A stretch of DNA of 64,000 nucleotides, taken from Nemertoderma westbladi (lineage: Eukaryota > Xenacoelomorpha > Nemertodermatida > Nemertodermatidae). Shown here piece after piece: positions 39,301-51,300 of this stretch (its first letter is position 1; each line of letters opens with the position of its first letter). The notes under the pieces were generated by a model that searched no databases, had not been told where the DNA came from, and was given only the letters and a program-made list of their open reading frames with translations. The stretch is from positions 1 through 64,000 of the forward strand of contig JAUCBJ010003548.1 of the NCBI GenBank assembly GCA_032718475.1, written 5' to 3'. Both the position numbers and the translations under genes were made by a program.

Positions 39301-42300
39301 GCTTTATCGTAGGAATTGGGCTCTACCGCCTCTTGCGTAAAGAATCGTACAGCATGTTCATCCCGAATCTTGGCATTATGACGCTCAACGACGTCATTTA
39401 ACTCGTCGTTATAAGCTTCTCGTTCAGATGGATAGAGAAGTTGACATAAGTTAACTTGATTTTGCCAAGCCTCGTTTTCCTTAAGGAGATCGATGGTATT
39501 CTCCTCATCAAAAAGCTGGTGAACATCGTCGTTATCTGAGGAGTATGGAATTCCCTCAGTGGAATTGTCTCCCTCACTAGCATCATCTTCCCATTCACTC
39601 ACCTTGTAGACTCTCTCTTGCGGTAGTCTTTCTCTGAGTGTTCTACGGGAAGGGCCAGTAAAGTACCAACCTACTCTAGTTCTTACCGCATAGGTCTGTA
39701 GGGGCTGCGGTTGAGCAGGCCGTTTCTCTAACGTCTCCAGCGCCTCATGCGCGTTTTGGCCGATGAGTATTTGCACTCCAGGATAATCAGTCTGGAATCG
39801 AGGTATGTTAAGATGTTGGATGCTCTCATCCTCGTCCCAATTATAAAGGTCTGCTTGAGTAGTAGCGAAGTTCTTTATAGCCACCATTTTCACTGACCTT
39901 ATGCTGTGTTCTCCTAGTTCGTCTTGTGGGGTGGACAACGCGCCTACATAATAATCAGCTGTTATTGTAGATTTCCAAACTTGCATTATGCCAGACATGT
40001 TGAGCTTAGTTTGGAACTTGAGTTGTCCAGCAAATATATCTTCGGCTAGCTCTTTGTCGATGAATGTTCCTGTACTACCGGAGTCGAGGAGGGCGTTCAC
40101 TACATAACTCCTCTTAGGTCCGTGAACCCTCACCTGCACCACAGGAAACTCTCGGATCCCTACATTTGAAGATGGCTCTTTCCAAGATGGTTGTCGCTCA
40201 GAAGTAGTTAGAGTAAAGTCGTTGTCTGGATCCTTTTCATATGTGAGTGCTCGATACACTGCGGTATTTATCATGTAACAGGATTCGTTTTCGTCGGAGA
40301 ACTCATCTGTATAGAATCCTTCCATCTCAGATTGATCAGTGTCGTTCACATCACTGAATTGGACATGTAACTCGGAATCACTTACCTGATTCGGACTATT
40401 TCGATCGAATTCAGCGTGCAACAAGATATGATGTTTCGCACCACACTTTGCACATCTTATGTCCGAGAAACAGGTACGCCGTTGGTGTCCTTGTCTGAGG
40501 CAATTATAACATAACCGCTTATCCCACATAACTTCGCGTCTCTCCGTTAATGATTTCTTTAGAAATTGATCACACCTATTCAAATAGTGGGTCCCGTCAC
40601 ACAGCGCACATTTTGGTTTGATGTTACTTACCTTATTCTGAGTCACATTGTGTACACTTGCCCTTTCTTCGGGTTTTCTCACCTGAATTCTCTTGGGAGA
40701 CGTGGGAGGAGTTTTTCTTACCTGTTCCCTCCTGTCATTTGTTCGAGACTTAAATTTACTTACCTGATCTTTAGGCATTTTATTCACGTAATAAGATCTA
40801 TCCGTGTCCTTCCCGCTATCTTCTCCTTGAGAAGTCTGGCTTTCGCCGTCATCGGTATAACATACTGGTGTTATTTTTCTCCTAGAGACGGGTTTTTCAC
40901 TTACCTTGTTTTCCGGTGTTTTCTCCCTAGACTGTTTCAGGAGCTGTAATTTCACTTCTCCATCTAGGAATGACATGAGATCAGCCATGGTAGGGTCTCG
41001 CCGTTGTTGTTCCATCATATATAACACTTTCTTATCCCAGCGTGTACCTACTCCACCTTTAGGTAAAGTAGAAGCCACTGCTCTAATAACCATAGTGTTC
41101 TGATACTCATGAGACTTACCTAGCCAGTCTAATTGTCTGCAGATCTCCTGGATCTCATCGGAAAACTCGATAATTCCGCTACTAATAAACTTTCGGGGCG
41201 CTACTAACTTGGCATACAAGTACCCAGCGATATTATTCCTATTACCATACCTGATGTTTAGTGTATCCCAAACTTGTCTTAATCCGTCTGGATGTCCAAT
41301 AAACTTTAACGCCATTAACTTGGGAGATCCTTCCAAGCACTCGATGAGGTATCTAAGTTTTTCTCCATTAGATAGTACAGAGTTCTGTATGTTATCTTTG
41401 TAATATTCATTAAAAGGTAACCATTTCATCTCATCTCCATTGAACTTGACGATCTCTCCAACCTTTACCGCTTGCCGGGCTTCGGTTCTAGCCATTTGAC
41501 GCGTAAAACTTTCTTGGGCCATCGTGCTATTTAATATCGAGTTATCGGTATATAAATTTCTCGGATTATGATCAGTTCTATAGGGAATATCATTATCAAC
41601 AGGTCTATAATTACCCTTAATAGGGTTCACTATAGGAGTTTCTACTTCGCTAGCAGTATATATGCGTGTAGGCTCCACACCTTGCGCATGCAATACTTCA
41701 GACCTAACGGGTTGACACATTGTTACAGAGGGTGGTGGTATACCTCTTTGAGTATTTACTAATTTATCGCGCTCTAGCGCGATACTTTGCTGCACTTCTT
41801 GCAACTCTAGTCTACTTTCCCTTACTGTGCCCTTGAATTGCTGGACAGTCTCCTGCATCTGCCCGAGCAGGATATCCATCCCCCGCCGTCTCTCGTCCAC
41901 CCATTCGACCGCCGAAGCTTGAGTCGCCAACGTTGTAGCGGGCGGACGAGGGACAACGGGCGACAAATTGTGAATATTTCGCTCGGGGTCCAGGACCTGA
42001 ACTGTCTCTTGGGCAGTTCTGCGGGGCACAGGTAGCTTAGTGCTATGCAGAGGGAATTTAGAGGTAGTTTCAGGGAGCACATGTGCGTCTATCACCGAAG
42101 GGGTGATTTCAAGAACAGGCCTAATTATTTCAGGCTCATCTACTATAGTAGGGAGTCTTTCTATTTTAATTATTTGGTCTGTGGGCTCTGTACTACCTAC
42201 TTTGGTGTTATTTAGTTGCCTTCTAACAGCTGGAGGCAAATCAGGCAATTTCTGCCGGTGGAATGTTCTTTTACGTCTGCTTAGGCGAGATCGATTTCCT

Positions 42301-45300
42301 CCGCCTTCGGTGTCGGTGGTATCGCCTTCCTCAGATGATGTATACCCCTGTCTCTTGGGAGTAGATCGACTCATCATCTGCATATTGCTCGCTGTTAACT
42401 GTTTATTGAAGTTGTCTTGCCTCTCTTGAAGATTTTCCAACTCTAGTTGGGTTGCCTCTTCAGATGCCCTCCGTTCTGCTTCTGCCACTGCCTCTGCTGT
42501 TTTTCTTTCGGCTTCTGCCGCTGCCACTGCTGCTGCCGCTTTCCTTTCCGCTTCGGCCTCTGCCACTGCTGCTGCTGCTTTCCTTTCCGCTTCGGCCTCT
42601 GCTGCCTTTCTTTCCGCTTCTGCCTCTGCCACTGCTGCTGCTGCCTTTCTTTCCGCTTCTGCCTCTGCCACTGCTGCTGCCACTGCCGCTGCCTTTCTAT
42701 CTTCTATACGTTTTTTCTTTACTTGTTCTTCTTGGTCTCTAGCGATGCGGAGTTGTTCATCGAATTTAGCTTGGTTCGCCGCTAACCTATCCACATCAAT
42801 TGCATCCAACACACGCTGGGCTCCTTCACTATTAGGGCTAAGCCCATCTAGTCTTCTCCGCAACTCTTCATCACCTACGAAACGCTGATAGTCTGACAGA
42901 TAGATGTCAATGGCATCCCTCTTATGCGGTTTCTCTGCCGTCGCTTCACTTTCCACTTGGGAAAAAGTAGCGTCTGTTGATTCTCCATGGGTTGAGCGCT
43001 CCTCCAACTGGGCTTTCCACTGAGCTGCTCCTTGAACCTGGCGACTCACCCGTTGAAACCAAGTCTTTACGGCAACTTGCAACGACGTGTCTTGTTTTCT
43101 TTTAGAAGCCTCCTCAAAGGCGGATAAGATTAGCCTAATCCGCAGAACTCTTTCTCTAACTTGATAAAGCAGCGATCCCTGCTCTTGAGGTCCTTGAGGT
43201 TGTTGAAAAAGTTGCTTTTCTATTCGCTCCATAGAGCTGAAGAATCCCTGTGCGTATCCGGCTGCGGACCTCTTCCACACAGCTGGATCGATGGTTTCCT
43301 TGGCTACTCCCATCCGGTGTATGTCTTCCCAGGCAGCTTCTGATAAATCAAACGGGAGTCCGGGTCCGGGGAAGTTCCATTGCGACTCGACAATAGACTT
43401 CAGTTCTTCACTAGTGTATCCCGCATAACTATCTCTAGTTGACCGTTGGCTTCTCGCCCAATCGATCTGGTGTTCTTCCACCGCGATCAATAACCCAGCA
43501 AGCACGGCTGCAGGAAGGATGAGAAGGGGATCCGTATAAACCGCATCCGTCATCTCTGCTCCGCTCTCGGGTGTCAGCTCTACAGTATCCTCACTACTGG
43601 AGCTGCTGGGCCGCTGAGGAATAAGTTCTTGACTAGTGGGTTGTTGCTGTTCCGCTGCCTTTTGGTCCCGCTTGACCTGAGCTCGAGTGCCTATGATAGA
43701 CCTACGATGTTGGACCAGCCTAGGTTCTGTTATTACTACTGGAGGGATGACCTTCCTCACAGTGGGAGGTGAACTGGATTTACGACCAGACGGTTGTACG
43801 TCTCTATCTGAGTCGCAGATAGTTACATCTAATAAACTGTCTGACAGGTTCTGCTTAGTATCAGACATGACTATGTATACCGTTGAATGTCTACTGCTGT
43901 ATTACAGTCTGAGTAAGTCTAATAACTCAGTATTAACTGCTAGCCTAGTAATTAATTACCGGTACTGCTACTCAGTGTAGCGTGATATATATATAATATA
44001 TTAGAATACCGGTATACTTATAGTATATATAACTATATAAGTATTATTACAGACTAGGTTTATCACAGAATACCGGTATAATTTTAGCACAAATATATAT
44101 AAATATATAATAGGCCTATCGGAAATACCGGTATACAGCTTACAATTTATAGTATATATAATTCTGGACTAGAATTAATTACAAGTACCGGTATAATTTC
44201 AGCCTAAATTTATAGAAATAAAGATAATAGGCCTATCGTAAATACCGGTATATCAATTATTTTAAATAATTGAATTTCTGTATTTTAGGGTTACTTGGTT
44301 ACTTACTTACTTTATTACTGTTATTTGAGCAGTAGTCCAACTGATATTGAGACCTAATTGTTATATGGTAGGCCTACTATTTATAAATCGTTAGATTTGA
44401 TTTATAATATATATATACCCGTTTTAATGGGTTTTGTCAATGTTTGAAATAAATGTTATTATTTCTGGGGGTAATCACTACACAAAGCGGTGCGCTTTCA
44501 ATGAAGTGTTACTTATGAGACACTAAAACAAATAATACTAATTTACCTAAATTACTTAATACTACAAATTACGTACAATTCGGGTTGAGATTACAATCTC
44601 TAAATAAACACAAAAATTTACAAAAACAAATACGAATTTTTAGGGTAATTTTACAAGAAGTCTACAAACCAGCCTAACAAAGGGTTAGATAACCGGTTAT
44701 TACAACGGACAGAGTACTACGGTATTTGAAATAATAAGTAGTAGTAAATACACTGCGTTGTCTAGATAGGAAAATACTACCGCCTGACGACCTATAGCCG
44801 TATCGCTATAGGTTCTACGTTATGTATCACGGAGTGTTCCTACCTAGAAGTTAATAGAGCTAATCGAATGTGCCTATCAACCACTTTACAACACAAATAT
44901 AATGCCTACACTAATTATTCTCGGAAAGCACTGTACACTAAACCCTAAATTAGGTACGAGTACTTGTACAACAGATAATCAGTAATTAAATATACTTGAA
45001 CAGCTAAAAGAACCACGGCATCTGCTGGAGTGACCGATGCACAAAATCACCAGTCTTTACCTACGCCAAGCAGCCCGTGTAGTACCGAGGTTAATTTAAC
45101 TATAGCGGTATGTATAACAAACACAATTACTGTAGGAACAAACTTGGGGACTTGAATGTTGCGAATAATCGCATAAACTCTGAATAATAAATATTACGCT
45201 ACGCGTACAAACTACTCAAACAAAATACAGACAGAACACTGACAGACTACTATCAAGCCTAAACAAACTACGGTATATGCAGACTCCGAAATGATTAGGG

Positions 45301-48300
45301 AGTATGCGCTCTAACCCAGTAGTGCGACTTATTCTTTAGTTGGGGGTTTACCTTACAGCGTTCGCTGCCCCTACTGCCTAATCGTACTTAATCGGACAGA
45401 TGATCTACACACGCGGCAATCCGTTCAGACTTAATAACAGCCAGACAACTATCCAGCCTACAAATTATTTAAATAAAATTATACGCTACCCGTACAGACT
45501 TACACAAACAAAGTACAGACTAAACGATGGCAGACTACTCTCAAGCCTAAATAAACCACAGGACATGCAGACTCCGAAATGATTAGGGAGTATGCGCTCT
45601 AACCCAGTAGTGCGACTTATTCTTTAGTTGGGGGTTTACCTTACCGCGTTCGCTGCCCCTACTGCCTAATCGTACTTAATCGGACAAGTGCTCTACACAC
45701 ACTGCAATTCGTTCGGACTTAACAGCAATCAGACAACAGCTCAGCCTACAAATCGTCTGTACAATCTGATCAGGCTTACACGCCTTCTGTTCAATACTGG
45801 CCTACAAATAAATAAAACTTGACAGAAATAAGTAAAATCTCAATAAAAAATCAGGGCGGCCGTTCCCTGATTAAGTACTAAGACCTACCGGTATACAACT
45901 ATCAAAATCGAATAATACTGCTGTACCTGTACTGCTGTAGGTACCGGTCCGAGTGGTTAGGTAGTCAGGCCTACTGGTACCGGTTCTGGCAGTTGGGCCT
46001 ACTGACCTACAGATGTACCGGTTGACCGGTACTTTCAACTTTATTGCTTACTGCAACAAAGAAGCTATATCCTTTAATGTTCGCGCTTTCAGACCTTTGG
46101 CAGTTTAACCCACCAAATTAAGATGTCTTCTAGATATTAAATCGGTTTTTAGTCTATGACAAGTATTTGATTCACTACACTAGTCGAAACCAATCCGTGC
46201 GCGACCATTCACCCGCTGGATATTCCCGGGAGATTGGGTTCGACGGTTTAATTTTGTTGCTATGTAAGCCTAATGTATTATTCGACTGACAGTATTATAT
46301 AATCTCTGACAATATTATTTACCTTCGGGAATATTAACAGTTCCTTTAGGACGTGGCGCTTTATCTATATAAACAGAGTTATGACTTAAACTACTCACAA
46401 CGATATGGCTTAATTATAATTCACATATATGGCGCATTCTTTAGGAATTGCTTCTTTAACAGACTCACTCATACACAATGCTGCACAATACTGCACACTA
46501 ATCTGCCAATCTTCACTGATTTTAGTCACATATAAAAGGAACACAGACTGAATCATGTAGGGTCTATCAAATAACATTAGATTCACTTCAAACCACTTTA
46601 ACATAAGTCACAATCGTTATGTATAACCCTTCTCTCTTACCTTCGGTATATCAAGAATATTGGGTTTCGGGGTTATTTATCGTTATTCCAAATATAATAA
46701 TTCATCAACCATGTTATGAAGAATTGACAGTAAATAGCAGTATAAAACAACAACTGAACACTGATTGTTATGAGTTTGCAATGTTTCAGCAGTCAGCATG
46801 TATGATCAGTCAGCAGTGATTCCATGAGTCAGGTAGTCGTTAGTTAAAGGATATATGCCCTTTATAATTAAACCTACTAGTGTAAGACTAAAAAACAGTA
46901 AAGCACAAAATACTTCCAAGCCGTTCTTTCTTGGGCTCAGGACTGAATGTAAACACTGCACATAGGCATTGCGTCATTTCTCGGAAATTTTCTGTACAAG
47001 GAGCCACAAAAACGCTCTAATTGGCTGACTGAACTGAGAGACGCCGTAGAACAAAGGAAATCAACACGTATGAATGTCAGCTGTTAACCGTAGTCATAGT
47101 AACTACTGTTCAAGAGTAGCTATCACCCCTTTGCGTCACGAATTGCCATAGAATCATAAAATATGCCTTTCACAGTACACATACGGAGGAAATAAGTCTT
47201 AGATCCTCTAAAAACACCGATACAGCAATAATACGGTCTCTTACACTTATTAAATCAACTACAGAGTATTTTAATGTAAAAGATAATAAAAATAACGGGG
47301 CAATTCAGCAAAGGCTTTTACAGTTTAAGAGTTACCTGAGTTATCAATGCTCCTCCTATTAATGGTTATGGTTCAGTTTAAGAGTTACCTGAGTTATCAA
47401 TGCTCCTCCTATTGATGGTCATGGATCAGTTTAAGAGTTACCTGAGTTATCAATGCTCCTCCTATTGATGGTTATATGGTTCAGTTTAAGAGTTACCTGA
47501 GTTATCAATGCTCCTCCTATTGATGGTTATGGTTCAGTTTAAGAGTTACCTGAGTTATCAATGCTCCTCCTATTAATGGTTATGGTTCAGTTTAAGAGTT
47601 ACCTGAGTTATCAATGCTCCTCCTATTAATGGTCATGGTTCAGTTTAAGAGTTACCAGAGTTATCAATGTTCCTCCTATTAATTGATGGTTATGGTTCAG
47701 TTTAAGAGTTACCTGAGTTATCAATGCTCCTCCTATTAATGGTCATGGTTCAGTTTAAGAGTTACCAGAGTTATCAATGTTCCTCCTATTAATTGATGGT
47801 TATGGTTCAGTTTAAGAGTTACCTGAGTTATCAATGCTCCTCCTATTAATTGATGGTTATGGTTCAGTTTAAGAGTTACCTGAGTTATCAATGCTCCTCC
47901 TATTAATGGTTATGGTTCAGTTTAAGAGTTACCTGAGTTATCAATGCTCCTCCTATTGATGGTCATGGATCAGTTTAAGAGTTACCAGAGTTATCAATGT
48001 TCCTCCTATTAATTGATGGTTATGGTTCAGTTTAAGAGTTACCTGAGTTATCAATGCTCCTCCTATTGATAGTTATGGTTCAGTTTAAGAGTTACCTGAG
48101 TTATCAATGCTCCTCCTATTAATGGTCATGGTTCAGTTTAAGAGTTACCAGAGTTATCAATGTTCCTCCTATTAATTGATGGTTATGGTTCAGTTTAAGA
48201 GTTACCTGAGTTATCAATGCTCCTCCTATTAATGGTTATGGTTCAGTTTAAGAGTTACCTGAGTTATCAATGCTCCTCCTATTGATGGTCATGGATCAGT

Positions 48301-51300
48301 TTAAGAGTTACCTGAGTTATCAATGCTCCTCCTATTGATGGTTATATGGTTCAGTTTAAGAGTTACCTGAGTTATCAATGCTCCTCCTATTGATAGTTAT
48401 GGTTCAGTTTAAGAGTTACCTGAGTTATCAATGCTCCTCCTATTGATGGTTATGGTTCAGTTTAAGAGTTACCTGAGTTATCAATGCTCCTCCTATTAAT
48501 TGATGGTTATGGTTCAGTTTAAGAGTTACCTGAGTTATCAATGCTCCTCCTATTGATGGTCATGGTTCAGTTTAAGAGTTACCTGAGTTATCAATGCTCC
48601 TCCTATTGATGGTCATGGTTCAGTTTAAGAGTTACCTGAGTTATCAATGCTCCTCCTATTAATGGTTATGGTTCAGTTTAAGAGTTACCTGAGTTATCAA
48701 TGCTCCTCCTATTGATAGTTATGGTTCAGTTTAAGAGTTACCTGAGTTATCAATGCTCCTCCTATTAATTGATGGTTATGGTTCAGTTTAAGAGTTACCT
48801 GAGTTATCAATGCTCCTCCTATTGATGGTCATGGTTCAGTTTAAGAGTTACCTGAGTTATCAATGCTCCTCCTATTGATGGTCATGGTTCAGTTTAAGAG
48901 TTACCTGAGTTATCAATGCTCCTCCTATTAATGGTTATGGTTCAGTTTAAGAGTTACCTGAGTTATCAATGCTCCTCCTATTGATAGTTATGGTTCAGTT
49001 TAAGAGTTACCTGAGTTATCAATGCTCCTCCTATTAATTGATGGTTATGGTTCAGTTTAAGAGTTACCTGAGTTATCAATGCTCCTCCTATTGATGGTCA
49101 TGGTTCAGTTTAAGAGTTACCTGAGTTATCAATGCTCCTCCTATTGATGGTTATATGGTTCAGTTTAAGAGTTACCTGAGTTATCAATGCTCCTCCTATT
49201 AATGGTTATGGTTCAGTTTAAGAGTTACCTGAGTTATCAATGCTCCTCCTATTAATTGATGGTTATGGTTCAGTTTAAGAGTTACCTGAGTTATCAATGC
49301 TCCACCTATTGATGGTCATGGTTCAGTTTAAGAGTTACCTGAGTTATCAATGCTCCTCCTATTGATGGTTATATGGTTCAGTTTAAGAGTTACCTGAGTT
49401 ATCAATGCTCCTCCTATTGATGGTTATATGGTTCAGTTTAAGAGTTACCTGAGTTATCAATGCTCCTCCTATTAATGGTTATGGTTCAGTTTAAGAGTTA
49501 CCTGAGTTATCAATGCTCCTCCTATTAATTGATGGTTATGGTTCAGTTTAAGAGTTACCTGAGTTATCAATGCTCCTCCTATTGATGGTCATGGTTCAGT
49601 TTAAGAGTTACCTGAGTTATCAATGCTCCTCCTATTGATGGTTATATGGTTCAGTTTAAGAGTTACCTGAGTTATCAATGCTCCTCCTATTGATGGTTAT
49701 GGTTCAGTTTAAGAGTTACCTGAGTTATCAATGCTCCTCCTATTAATTGATGGTTATGGTTCAGTTTAAGAGTTACCTGAGTTATCAATGCTCCTCCTAT
49801 TGATGGTCATGGTTCAGTTTAAGAGTTACCTGAGTTATCAATGCTCCTCCTATTGATGGTCATGGTTCAGTTTAAGAGTTACCTGAGTTATCAATGCTCC
49901 TCCTATTGATGGTCATGGTTCAGTTTAAGAGTTACCTGAGTTATCAATGCTCCTCCTATTAATTGATGGTTATGGTTCAGTTTAAGAGTTACCTGAGTTA
50001 TCAATGCTCCTCCTATTGATGGTCATGGTTCAGTTTAAGAGTTACCTGAGTTATCAATGCTCCTCCTATTGATGGTTATGGTTCAGTTTAAGAGTTACCT
50101 GAGTTATCAATGCTCCTCCTATTGATGGTTATGGTTCAGTTTAAGAGTTACCTGAGTTATCAATGCTCCCCCTATTGATGGTTATGGTTCAGTTTAAGAG
50201 TTACCTGAGTTATCAATGCTCCTCCTATTGATGGTTATATGGTTCAGTTTAAGAGTTACCTGAGTCATCAATGCTCCTCCTATTGATGGTCATGGTTCAG
50301 TTTAAGAGTTACCTGAGTTATCAATGCTCCTCCTATTGATGGTTATATGGTTCAGTTTAAGAGTTACCTGAGTTATCAATGCTCCTCCTATTGATTGATG
50401 GTTATGGTTCAGTTTAAGAGTTACCTGAGTCATCAATGCTCCTCCTATTGATGGTCATGGTTCAGTTTAAGAGTTACCTGAGTTATCAATGCTCCTCCTA
50501 TTGATGGTTATATGGTTCAGTTTAAGAGTTACCTGAGTCATCAATGCTCCTCCTATTGATGGTCATGGTTCAGTTTAAGAGTTACCTGAGTTATCAAAGC
50601 TCCTCCTATTGATGGTTATATGGTTCAGTTTAAGAGTTACCAGAGTCATCAATGCTCCTCCTATTGATGGTCATGGTTCAGTTTAAGAGTTACCTGAGTT
50701 ATCAATGCTCCTCCTATTGATGGTTATATGGTTCAGTTTAAGAGTTACCTGAGTTATCAATGCTCCTCCTATTGATTGATGGTATATGGTTCAGTTTAAG
50801 AGTTACCTGAGTTATCAATGCTCCTCCTATTGATGGTTATGGTTCAGTTTAAGAGTTACCTGAGTTATCAATGCTCCTCCTATTAATGGTTATGGTTCAG
50901 TTTAAGAGTTACCTGAGTTATCAATGCTCCTCCTATTAATGGTTATGGTTCAGTTTAAGAGTTACCTGAGTCATCAATGCTCCTCCTATTGATGGTCATG
51001 GTTCAGTTTAAGAGTTACCTGAGTTATCAATGCTCCTCATATTGATGGTTATATGGTTCAGTTTAAGAGTTACCTGAGTTATCAATGCTCCTCCTATTGA
51101 TGGCTATATGGTTCAGTTTAAGAGTTACCTGCGTTATCAATGCTCCTCCTATTAATGGTTATGGTTCAGTTTAAGAGTTACCTGAGTCATCAATGCTCCT
51201 CCTATTGATGGTCATGGTTCAGTTTAAGAGTTACCTGAGTTATCAATGCTCCTCCTATTGATGGTTATATGGTTCAGTTTAAGAGTTACCTGAGTTATCA

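Larger units (their letters stand above)
31663..47322 (-). mobile_element. Full-length, recent BEL/Pao LTR retrotransposon
   Basis: Identical-length terminal repeats of 1,245 bp (31663-32907 and 46078-47322), each beginning TG and ending CA, differ at one position that I can see (G at about 32780, A in the right copy). The 5-bp sequence GTTTA flanks both ends (31658-31662 and 47323-47327), and the empty site is rebuilt as a normal minisatellite unit. A purine tract GGGAGCGG precedes the left (3') LTR on the coding strand. The single 2,717-codon ORF is open. At 15.66 kb it is large for BEL/Pao because of a 2.2-kb leader and a 2.8-kb tail. It lies in the same orientation as LRP1. Confidence 0.95.

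Noticed and set aside
42447-42785. Plus-strand Cys/Phe- or Leu/Pro-rich ORFs
   Set aside because: Antisense shadows of the Ala/Glu repeat in the BEL polyprotein.
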